Assembly (NCBI GenBank): GCA_041946755.1
Contig: JBHGBB010000227.1
Span: forward strand, 1 to 5,529
Direction: 5' to 3'
Source: JBHGBB01 sp041946755
GTDB lineage: Bacteria > UBP4 > UBA4092 > JAOAEQ01
Length of the DNA: 5,529 nt
The translations under genes and the position numbers were made by a program. Position 1 is the first letter of the stretch. Each line of letters starts with the position of its first letter. The notes under the pieces are model-generated. The model saw only the letters and a list, made by a program, of their open reading frames with translations, was not told the DNA's origin and did no database searches. Positions 1 to 4,661 of the stretch are shown piece by piece.

Positions 1-1531
1 ATGCCGGATTTCCGGTATCGATACAAGGCGATTTGGTAGTATCTGATATCGGACAATGTGCCCAGGATAAATTTAAATCGCCTACACTCGGATTAACAAA
101 CAGCGGATTCTGCGAGAAACAACCGGTACCAAACCAAGGTTGACCGGTACCATTCTCGATATCGGAATATTGGGATATCGCGCTGGTCGCACCAGACATA
201 GCCATCGCCGGGTCGCTATCATGCCAGAAAATATTATTCACCAGATTCGCCCGGGCGGCGGCTTGATCGAAATAGAGATAAATCCCGCCACCTTCAGTAG
301 CGGTATTCTGGTAAAACGTATTCTGAGCTAATTCCAGTTTCCCGGAAGTTACCGCATATGAGAATCCGCCACCAACATTCATTGCCGTATTGGTATTAAA
401 GATATTCCGGCTACAGGTAACTGTACCTAAATCAGTCGCCACCACCAAACCTCCTCCGTTATTAATCGTCCGATTCCCGAGAAATATATTTTCGGAAATA
501 GCCAGTATCCCGGTACCATTCCAAATCGAAACGCCACCCCCATCCTCAGCTGAACTATTATTCAAATAGGTATTACCGGAAAAAGTCAATACCCCGTCAT
601 TAAGATGGATTAAGGTTCCGGCGCCGCCACCGGTCACCGTAGAATTTCCGGCAAAATAATTGTTGGTATAGATTACAGTTCCATCGTTTTCATTCATTCT
701 GGAAAAACATCCGGCACCGCCTAGTTGGGATAGATTATTCGAAAAAACATTGTGGTTAACGGTAATAGTTACCCCGGAACTGTTTGAATAGGTCATACAT
801 CCACCCGCATCATCAGCCGCAGTGTTTCTGGTAAAGGTATTCCCGGTCACAATTACCTGACCAACACCATCGATATATAACATCGCACCACCACCGTCGT
901 AAGCCGGTTCTACGGTATGTACTCCGGGAACGATATTGCCGGTAAAAAGATTGTTCGAAAGCAGAATCGTTCCATCAGTCGACCCGGCGTTTAATCCACC
1001 GCCATTTAAGACAGCGGTATTATTCCGAAATGAACAGCTGATGATTGAAATCGTGCCTAGACTCGATAATGCATGAATACCGCCACCAAGCGTACTGGAT
1101 GCATTAAAAGTAAACGCTGAATCCTGAATAGTCGCGGATGCTTCGGTTTCGATCCGAATCGCACCCCCTTCAGTAGTGCTGATACCATTGGTACAACTAA
1201 TACCGCTAATAAAAAAGTCTGCTCCGGTACCGGTAGACCGCAGATTTAATATCTGCCTGGTATTTCCACCATTAAGTATCGTTGAGCCGATTCCAGCTAC
1301 TAATATTGTTAAAGAATAATTTTCGAATGAAGTATAGGTTAAGGTGGTTATAATCGTATACGTTCCCGTAGCGACATTAATGGTATCGGAAGCACCGTTC
1401 GCTGCAGCGGTATTGAGTGCGGATTGGAATGATACCGGAGAATTTACATTAAATACTGCTGCCCATAAGTTCGGCAGGAAGAATAATAACCATATTATAC
1501 TTATCAAGAGTCTCAGGTTGCGGGTATCCAT
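1..1531 (-). CDS. Secreted right-handed beta-helix repeat protein, N-terminal part (runs off left edge)
   Basis: The minus strand is open from an ATG at 1529-1531 to the window edge: 510 complete codons with no stop. The start has a strong SD (GGAGG, 1539-1543) seven bases upstream. Residues 1-24 form a signal peptide: a short basic N-terminus (R4, R7), a hydrophobic core LLISIIWLLFFL, then NLWA before the likely cleavage site. Residues 30-130 resemble the capping strands of parallel beta-helix proteins. Residues about 137-420 hold ten coils of the form NxFxxN followed by GGG or a similar glycine run. Residues 430-510 are a closing region (NNIFWHD, then NPLFVNPSVGDLNLSW and SPCIDTGNPA). This ending is typical of choice-of-anchor Q or Pmp-like proteins, so a C-terminal anchor or sorting domain probably lies beyond the window. 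The role is likely extracellular or surface-bound (adhesin-like, or carbohydrate-active); no catalytic residues can be assigned. The promoter is at 1651-1680. The fold call is firm and the function is unknown. Confidence 0.88.
   Translation of the reverse strand, partial: MDTRNLRLLISIIWLLFFLPNLWAAVFNVNSPVSFQSALNTAAANGASDTINVATGTYTIITTLTYTSFENYSLTILVAGIGSTILNGGNTRQILNLRSTGTGADFFISGISCTNGISTTEGGAIRIETEASATIQDSAFTFNASSTLGGGIHALSSLGTISIISCSFRNNTAVLNGGGLNAGSTDGTILLSNNLFTGNIVPGVHTVEPAYDGGGAMLYIDGVGQVIVTGNTFTRNTAADDAGGCMTYSNSSGVTITVNHNVFSNNLSQLGGAGCFSRMNENDGTVIYTNNYFAGNSTVTGGGAGTLIHLNDGVLTFSGNTYLNNSSAEDGGGVSIWNGTGILAISENIFLGNRTINNGGGLVVATDLGTVTCSRNIFNTNTAMNVGGGFSYAVTSGKLELAQNTFYQNTATEGGGIYLYFDQAAARANLVNNIFWHDSDPAMAMSGATSAISQYSDIENGTGQPWFGTGCFSQNPLFVNPSVGDLNLSWAHCPISDTTKSPCIDTGNPA
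272..1123 (-). repeat. About ten FxxN / GGG beta-helix coils encoded in tandem
   Basis: Residues about 137-420 of the secreted protein repeat the pattern N-x-F-x-x-N, then a few residues, then GG[GA] plus a hydrophobic residue, at roughly 26-40-residue spacing. Examples are CSFRNNTAVLNGGGL, NTFTRNTAADDAGGC, NIFLGNRTINNGGGL and NTFYQNTATEGGGI. The paired FxxN and GGA[ILV] motifs are the hallmark of chlamydial polymorphic membrane protein repeats (Chlam_PMP family). Here the glycine motif is mostly GGG, and similar coils are common in generic beta-helix proteins. DNA identity between coils is low, so this is an old protein repeat, not a recent DNA tandem array. Confidence 0.8.
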
Positions 1532-1572
1532 TTTATTTCCTCCAGATAAGACTCGATAGTGGTTTGATTTAT

Positions 1573-1608
1573 CTAGCCGTCATATTGCGCCAGATATGAT
1601 TTAATCAA
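1573..1608 (-). CDS. Possible 11-codon leader mini-ORF upstream of the beta-helix gene
   Basis: In the 5' leader of the beta-helix transcript, a perfect AGGAGG (1613-1618) precedes a TTG codon (1606-1608) by four bases. The frame reads (M)IKSYLAQYDG and ends at TAG (1573-1575), 41 bases before the main ATG. The gap from SD to TTG is short and the start is non-AUG, so translation is uncertain. The strong SD is nevertheless unexplained by the main gene, which has its own. It could be a leader peptide, a ribosome standby site or a decayed start. Confidence 0.25.
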   Translation of the reverse strand: MIKSYLAQYDG

Positions 1609-1637
1609 TTTACCTCCTATTTGGTATCAGGGTAAAT
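1608..1637 (-). promoter_or_regulatory. Dyad overlapping the first SD in the beta-helix leader
   Basis: In the transcript, ATTTACC (1631-1637) can pair with GGTAAAT (1608-1614) across a 16-base loop. Pairing would occupy the GG of the AGGAGG site and the first base of the TTG codon of the mini-ORF. This could hide that SD. The stem is only 7 bp and AU-rich, so it is a weak structure and the regulatory role is inferred. Confidence 0.25.
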
Positions 1638-1650
1638 ATATGCAACTGTA

Positions 1651-1680
1651 ATTGTATCTCTCTTTTTATCATCCCGTCAA
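1651..1680 (-). promoter_or_regulatory. Sigma70-like promoter for the beta-helix gene
   Basis: Read on the minus strand, TTGACG (1675-1680) is followed after 18 bases by TACAAT (1651-1656). Each hexamer matches the consensus at five of six positions. Transcription would start near 1644 and give a leader of about 112 bases before the ATG at 1531. This is the best promoter match I found in the window. Confidence 0.65.
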
Positions 1681-1711
1681 GATGATTGGATGATAATAAA
1701 GATATCCGGAA

Positions 1712-1750
1712 TATTACTGTCTATTATCTTAGATTTTGGAGACAGTAATA
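1712..1750. repeat. Perfect 11-bp inverted repeat upstream of the beta-helix promoter
   Basis: TATTACTGTCT (1712-1722) and AGACAGTAATA (1740-1750) are exact reverse complements separated by 17 bases. The dyad lies 32-70 bases upstream of the -35 box of the minus-strand promoter, which would suit an activator or repressor operator. No T-run follows directly on either strand, so a terminator is less likely. The binding factor is unknown. Confidence 0.5.
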
Positions 1751-1804
1751 GTTGATTCTTTTTGAATATAGTATTGGTAGAACTATTTTATGGTTGGAAT
1801 AATT

Positions 1805-1822
1805 TTTTGCCAAATGGCAAAA
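1805..1822. repeat. Short hairpin TTTTGCC-AAAT-GGCAAAA
   Basis: A 7-bp perfect inverted repeat with a 4-base loop. The stem has only three G:C pairs and is flanked by T on the left and A on the right, so it could be a weak bidirectional terminator or a small protein-binding dyad. No gene ends next to it. Confidence 0.3.
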
Positions 1823-1909
1823 GATTATCGACTCGATTTAACCCAAAAATCAGAGACAGAGAAATCATGTCTTTTAGGTAAGATTTATATTGAAATACCT
1901 GGGGTTACC

Positions 1910-1938
1910 GATCAGATTGGCAGATTGACAATTTGATC
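1910..1938. repeat. 10-bp inverted repeat with one G:T wobble
   Basis: GATCAGATTG (1910-1919) faces CAATTTGATC (1929-1938) across nine bases; nine of ten positions are Watson-Crick. It sits just beyond the T-tract end of the minus-strand terminator at 1947-1981. It may be a second weak hairpin or an operator. Function is not known. Confidence 0.3.
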
Positions 1939-1946
1939 CGAGGCAC

Positions 1947-1981
1947 AAAAAAATCAGATTCTCTAATAGAGAATCTGATTT
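1947..1981 (-). terminator. Strong intrinsic terminator, minus strand
   Basis: AAATCAGATTCTCT (1951-1964) and AGAGAATCTGATTT (1968-1981) form a perfect 14-bp stem with a 3-base loop. Seven A residues at 1947-1953 (three of them in the stem) become a T7 run on the minus strand directly after the hairpin. It therefore terminates leftward transcription and would protect the beta-helix control region. It lies just downstream of the decayed MATE 3' end, so it may be the surviving terminator of a lost gene. A plus-strand role is unlikely because no T-run follows at 1982. Confidence 0.7.
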
Positions 1982-2012
1982 CTAACCGGGCTAACTATTG
2001 CCTGAATATTTC

Positions 2013-2070
2013 GGGCGAGCCATCCTCCTTCGCTATTATAGCTTCGGAGGACTGGTCGGCTCGTCCCTAC
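2013..2070 (-). repeat. GTAG-headed REP-like palindrome with nested inner hairpin
   Basis: Read on the minus strand, the element begins GTAG (2067-2070). An outer 9-bp stem pairs 2013-2021 with 2058-2066, with one G:T wobble. Inside it, TCCTCC (2023-2028) pairs with GGAGGA (2046-2051), followed by a symmetric TTC/TTC internal loop and a GCTAT-T-ATAGC tip. It occupies the same place beside the MATE remnant as the simpler palindrome at 2980-3004 beside the intact MATE gene, but carries about 33 extra bases. A GTAG foot plus hairpin is the signature of REP elements handled by RAYT transposases; that link is inferred. Confidence 0.5.
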
Positions 2071-2119
2071 CCGAGAATATCTATTTCACTCAATTCGCTA
2101 AATTCACGGTTAACCAATT

Positions 2120-2186
2120 TCAAACATGCATCTGTTTCCATTTCCCTTTTCTGAATACCTACCATAACCCGGCAGTACATCTCATC
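2120..2186 (-). pseudogene. Decayed 3' remnant of a MATE transporter gene
   Basis: This segment aligns base for base with the last 22 or so codons of the intact MATE gene. In the matching frame it reads TAGLW, a stop, then VFRKGKWK-QMHV and a terminal TGA (2120-2122). The internal TAG (2159-2161) sits where the intact gene has Tyr450. Nothing upstream of about 2187 resembles the rest of the transporter, so only the extreme C-terminal end survives. Six of the eleven differences within the coding part fall at third codon positions, which hints that the copy diverged partly under selection before it decayed. The alternative is a short duplicated DNA block that never held a whole gene. Confidence 0.65.
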
Positions 2187-2230
2187 TAATGCCTCCAAAT
2201 AATATACCAATCGATACCTATAAAATATTT

Positions 2231-2266
2231 TTGTTGATTTTGATTCGGATATGGTATAGTTATAGT
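2231..2266 (+). promoter_or_regulatory. Weak promoter candidate for the HEAT-like gene
   Basis: TTGTTG (2231-2236), 18 bases, then TATAGT (2255-2260). A second TATAGT follows directly (2261-2266), and TTGATT boxes lie at 2234 and 2240 with poorer spacing. Transcription would start about 50-60 bases before the ATG at 2322. The match is moderate and the region is AT-rich, so chance is possible. Confidence 0.35.
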
Positions 2267-2321
2267 TAATTTGAAGATATTAACTGGATTTAATTTAAAT
2301 TATCTATGGAAGGAGTAATGT

Positions 2322-2839
2322 ATGTGGCGGCGAAATAAACCGGAAAATAAACTTTGGAATCAAATTACTCGGAAACTTGATTTTTTGTTTCTGATAATAT
2401 ATATTATAGGAATTATCATTTCCAAATAATTTCAGGGCTAATAATTAATAAATATCCTACTCTAGATGAATATAGCGGACTTTTATGGATTGGAATATTT
2501 CTTTTTTTATTTATCATATTCAATCAAATCGAAGAATGGTATTGTTCTAGGAATATTTGTCGAATATTACAAAAACAGCAAGACCAAATCGATCGGCTTC
2601 TTCAAGTAACCGGGCAAGCTAAACCCGAATTTGAAATCAAGCCAGAGCAACGCGATAAGCTCATCGATAAACTATCTGAGATGTTGAATAATAATGATGC
2701 AGAAACCAGAAGGCTTTCAGTAGAATTATTAGGTAAACTGGATGATAAAAGTGTTATCCCAGCGGTAATCAAAATGCTGAATGACCCGGATAAATCGGTG
2801 GTAGAAGCCGCAAAAAAAGTTATCGATAAAAATCGATAA
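2322..2839 (+). pseudogene. Two-TM protein with HEAT-like tail, split by a -1 frame change
   Basis: The start ATG (2322) follows GGAAGGAG (2308-2315) at six bases. The nearby ATG at 2318 gives only six codons. The first frame runs 35 codons (MWRRNKPENK, then a hydrophobic stretch FLFLIIYIIGIII) to TAA at 2427-2429. The frame one base back is open from 2381 to TAA at 2837-2839 but has no ATG, GTG or TTG until 2680. It continues the protein: a second membrane segment (GLLWIGIFLFLFIIF), a glutamine-rich likely coiled coil (RILQKQQDQIDRLL), and a C-terminal helix-rich part (AETRRLSVELLGKL, SVIPAVIKMLNDPDKSV) matching HEAT or PBS-lyase-like repeats. Joined, it is about 172 aa. Losing one A from the A-run at 2424-2426 would explain the break and keep both TM segments. 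A programmed shift is the alternative. The product would be an inner-membrane protein with a soluble interaction tail; its specific role is unknown. Confidence 0.65.
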
Positions 2840-2840
2840 C
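2812..2840 (-). terminator. Intrinsic terminator for leftward (MATE) transcription, inside the HEAT gene's last codons
   Basis: GTTATCGAT (2819-2827) and ATCGATAAC (2832-2840) form a perfect 9-bp stem with a 4-base loop, and the stop codon of the plus-strand gene lies in the stem. Seven A residues at 2812-2818 read as T7 on the minus strand directly after the hairpin, the standard layout for Rho-independent termination of transcripts from the MATE side. It is about 215 bases beyond the MATE stop. On the plus strand no T-run follows closely. Confidence 0.6.
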
Positions 2841-2918
2841 AGATTGATATATCTTTTGGGGGGCAGTGAATTTAAAACGGATACTATCATTCTGAAATCC
2901 AACTTCGGTGAATTTGAA

Positions 2919-2942
2919 GTAGGGGCGAGGTATACCTCGCCC
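2919..2942 (+). repeat. GTAG-headed REP-like palindrome, plus orientation
   Basis: GTAG (2919-2922) is followed by a perfect 20-bp palindrome, GGGCGAGGTA / TACCTCGCCC (2923-2942). The four bases plus GGGCGA match the heads of the other two palindromes here (2013-2070 and 2980-3004), which lie in the opposite orientation. This suggests a dispersed palindromic repeat family. It could also act as a weak bidirectional transcript-end structure. Confidence 0.6.
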
Positions 2943-2973
2943 GAATATTCTAACCGAATTTGTAATACTCATT

Positions 2974-3120
2974 TATTTCGGGCGAATCAATGATTCGCCC
3001 CTACCCTAGAATATCTATTTCGCTCAATTCGCTTAATTCGCGGTTAACCAGTTCTATACATGCATCAATTTCCATTTCCCTTTTCTGAACACATACCATA
3101 ATCCGGCGGTACGTCCCATC
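2974..3120. repeat. Right copy of the direct repeat (first copy 2007-2186)
   Basis: This copy includes the true 3' end of the MATE gene (from 3054) plus its 3' flank and palindrome. It matches 2007-2186 at 87% over the ungapped 120 bases. The 3' flank (3001-3053) is as well conserved (48 of 53) as the coding part, so the whole block was copied as DNA. Confidence 0.8.
2980..3004 (-). repeat. GTAG-headed REP-like palindrome, minus orientation
   Basis: GGGCGAATCA (2980-2989) and TGATTCGCCC (2991-3000) form a perfect 10-bp inverted repeat with one central base. On the minus strand the element starts with GTAG (3001-3004). With the element at 2919-2942 it makes a head-to-head inverted pair about 37 bases apart, like a BIME. 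It lies 49 bases past the MATE stop and may also stabilise that transcript's 3' end. Confidence 0.6.
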
Positions 3121-4442
3121 CAGTCGGTAGCGGTCGCTAGCCAAACCCCAGCCAATCCCCAATGGAAAGTTATCGCAAAGAGATATACCACCCCAAAACG
3201 GAATATCGGAATACAAACCAGCATGTTATATAATGGCGATTTGGTATCTCCGGCCCCGCGTAAACTCCCGGATAGTGTCATAGCATAGGCGATAAACGGG
3301 AGTTCTAACGCCGCGATCTGGACCGCTATTCCTGCCATCCGAATAACGTCTGGAGTCGCGCCGAATATAACGACCATATATCGACCGAAGGCAATAAAAA
3401 TCGCGCCTAATCCCAGCATAAAAAAGGTGGTCCATTTCATCGACCGTTTAACCGCCAGTTCAGCTATTTCCGGTTTCTTAGCACCGAGCGATTGGCCGAC
3501 GATAGTCATCACCGCGACATTGATTCCGAACGCCGGCATAAACGCTAGCGATTCGATTCTAACGGCAACGAAATGCGCGGCCAGCGCTATGGTTCCCAGC
3601 ATCGTGAGAATTTTCATAAAGATGAGGTTGGCACCACTTGCCAGCAGTCGTTCAATCGAAACCGGGTATGCGAGTTGGAATAATTCCGAAACCAATTGTT
3701 TATTCCAGCAGAAGAAATGCTTGATCGGCAGTTTGAGATGCGACCGCCCACTTTCCAGCATTAAGAACGCGAAAATCCCGCCCAGCGCTTGCGCGACTAG
3801 CGAACCATACGCTACTCCCACCAATCCCATCTTGAATCCGAACGCCAGCACCAAACAGAGAATAACATTAATAATATTCATGGTCAGGGTAATATACATC
3901 GGGGATTTGGTATCCCCGGCACCCCGCATGATGCCGTTCGCGATAAACATCAGCATTTCCAGCGGAACGGTGATAATCACTATCCGGAAATAAGTTCCGC
4001 CAAGTCGGATGACTTCGTTACTGGCACCCATCCAATGGAACATCTTGCTGGATAAAAGGAATCCGATGACCATAACGAGTACCCCGAAATATAACCCGAG
4101 ACATAACGATTGTTTCCCATACCATTTCGCCCGGTCGTATTCTTTCGCGCCCCAGTTCCGGGCGACAAACGAGGTTGCGGCTACCGATAATCCCTGGAAT
4201 GGCGACATTATCACCATAAAAATCGTCCCGGCGATCATGGTTCCGGCTAACGCATCTGCATCTTTTAACCAGCCGACCACAAACGCATCCGATAAATATA
4301 CCAGCATCCCCATCAGATTCTCGATGATGGCTGGGTATGCGAGTGTCCATAACGTCTTATTAATTTTTTCCGGTCTTAGGTCAAGATGTTTAGCCGGTTT
4401 AATTTGATCTTGACTCTCTTCTTTTTCATCGATTTCGTTCAT
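3054..4442 (-). CDS. MATE-family multidrug/solute antiporter
   Basis: 462 aa, the normal MATE length. These inner-membrane proteins export cationic drugs or metabolites in exchange for H+ or Na+. Residues 1-28 are a charged cytoplasmic tail, followed by about twelve membrane segments in two homologous halves. The halves carry matching signatures: ARNWGAKE (94-101) with GQSLGAKK (316-323), and RGAGDTKSP at 173-181 and again at 395-403. Acidic residues in membrane segments likely to matter for ion coupling are Asp52 (YLSDAFVVG) and Glu297 (VRIESLAFMP), the latter in the usual NorM-type position. The C-terminus FRKGKWK is typical of the family. The ATG at 4440-4442 is the only standard start after an in-frame TAA about 30 bases upstream, although no clear SD precedes it, so initiation may be weak. 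Substrate is unknown; no drug-specific symbol is justified. The C-terminal end is duplicated at 2120-2186. Confidence 0.95.
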   Translation of the reverse strand: MNEIDEKEESQDQIKPAKHLDLRPEKINKTLWTLAYPAIIENLMGMLVYLSDAFVVGWLKDADALAGTMIAGTIFMVIMSPFQGLSVAATSFVARNWGAKEYDRAKWYGKQSLCLGLYFGVLVMVIGFLLSSKMFHWMGASNEVIRLGGTYFRIVIITVPLEMLMFIANGIMRGAGDTKSPMYITLTMNIINVILCLVLAFGFKMGLVGVAYGSLVAQALGGIFAFLMLESGRSHLKLPIKHFFCWNKQLVSELFQLAYPVSIERLLASGANLIFMKILTMLGTIALAAHFVAVRIESLAFMPAFGINVAVMTIVGQSLGAKKPEIAELAVKRSMKWTTFFMLGLGAIFIAFGRYMVVIFGATPDVIRMAGIAVQIAALELPFIAYAMTLSGSLRGAGDTKSPLYNMLVCIPIFRFGVVYLFAITFHWGLAGVWLATATDWMGRTAGLWYVFRKGKWKLMHV

Positions 4443-4547
4443 AAACGCTATTTTGGCTATTTTAGACTTTTTTTATCCTTCAATTCTATCTTATCTATAA
4501 TGATATCAATAGTATATAAGTAATAACCGCATCGAATTCGGTTCGGC

Positions 4548-4586
4548 AGTGGAATCGAGCGTGAAAATTTCACGCTCGATTCCACT
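4548..4586. repeat. Perfect palindrome with 19-bp arms in the deacetylase-MATE spacer
   Basis: AGTGGAATCGAGCGTGAAA (4548-4566) and its exact reverse complement (4568-4586) flank a single A. As RNA it would be a very stable hairpin on either strand, but no T-run follows, so it is not a classical terminator. It lies about 105 bases upstream of the MATE start and 75 bases past the deacetylase stop. It could be a second REP-like family, a MITE end pair or a processing site. It has no GTAG head, unlike the palindromes at 2.0-3.0 kb. Confidence 0.6.
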
Positions 4587-4638
4587 CCGCTATCGTAAAT
4601 AAACAATTCTGGAGTAAATTCGGGAAGAAAATAAACCG

Positions 4639-4659
4639 AAAAACCGAGTTGACTTCGGT
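4639..4659 (-). terminator. Probable intrinsic terminator of the deacetylase gene
   Basis: Two bases past the TAG, the minus strand reads ACCGA, a 7-base loop, TCGGT, then TTTT. The right arm's last T makes five T residues in a row. The stem is only 5 bp, so the terminator is modest, but the position directly after the stop supports it. It argues that the deacetylase and the transporter are separate units. Confidence 0.45.
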
Positions 4660-4661
4660 GT

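Larger units (their letters stand above)
2007..2186. repeat. Left copy of a direct repeat (second copy 2974-3120)
   Basis: Positions 2067-2186 align without gaps to 3001-3120, with 104 of 120 bases identical (87%) by hand count. The similarity continues left through the GTAG-headed palindrome to a shared TATTTCGGGCGA (2007-2018 and 2974-2985). The block covers the last codons of the MATE gene, its stop, about 50 bases of 3' flank and the palindrome. Similarity drops sharply beyond 2187. The two copies bracket the HEAT-like gene. Confidence 0.8.
1532..2321. other. Long gene-poor intergenic region
   Basis: No convincing full-length gene lies between the beta-helix start and the HEAT-like gene. 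The short plus-strand frames here (for example 1933-2154 and 1998-2189) have no ribosome binding site and run antisense through a decayed MATE fragment and palindromes. The region does hold a minus-strand promoter, a leader with a possible mini-ORF, three dyads, a terminator, a large REP-like hairpin, a MATE 3' remnant and a weak plus-strand promoter. All of these are listed separately. Confidence 0.75.

Noticed and set aside
140..331. Plus-strand 63-codon frame near the left edge
   Set aside because: It is antisense to the beta-helix gene, which is open for 510 codons with a signal peptide and repeats. The short frame has no independent support.
1933..2189. Two plus-strand frames in the intergenic region
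   Set aside because: They cross the terminator stem, the REP-like palindrome and the antisense of the MATE relic, and lack ribosome binding sites.
2318..2338. ATG at 2318 as the start of the HEAT-like gene
   Set aside because: It gives only six codons before TAA and sits two bases from the SD. The ATG at 2322 has ideal spacing and leads into the membrane segment.
1947..3004. CRISPR array or miniature IS made of the palindromes
   Set aside because: The spacing is irregular, the repeats differ in sequence and orientation, and there are no regular spacers, transposase or clear target-site duplications.
3001..3216. Minus-strand 71-codon frame overlapping the MATE 3' end
   Set aside because: No ribosome binding site, and it overlaps a clear MATE coding region in another frame. 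Its shared tail with the left repeat is reported only as an observation.
3427..3993. Plus-strand 188-codon frame antisense to MATE
   Set aside because: It lies wholly opposite the MATE gene, has no SD and shows no recognisable domain. Long antisense frames are common opposite membrane protein genes.
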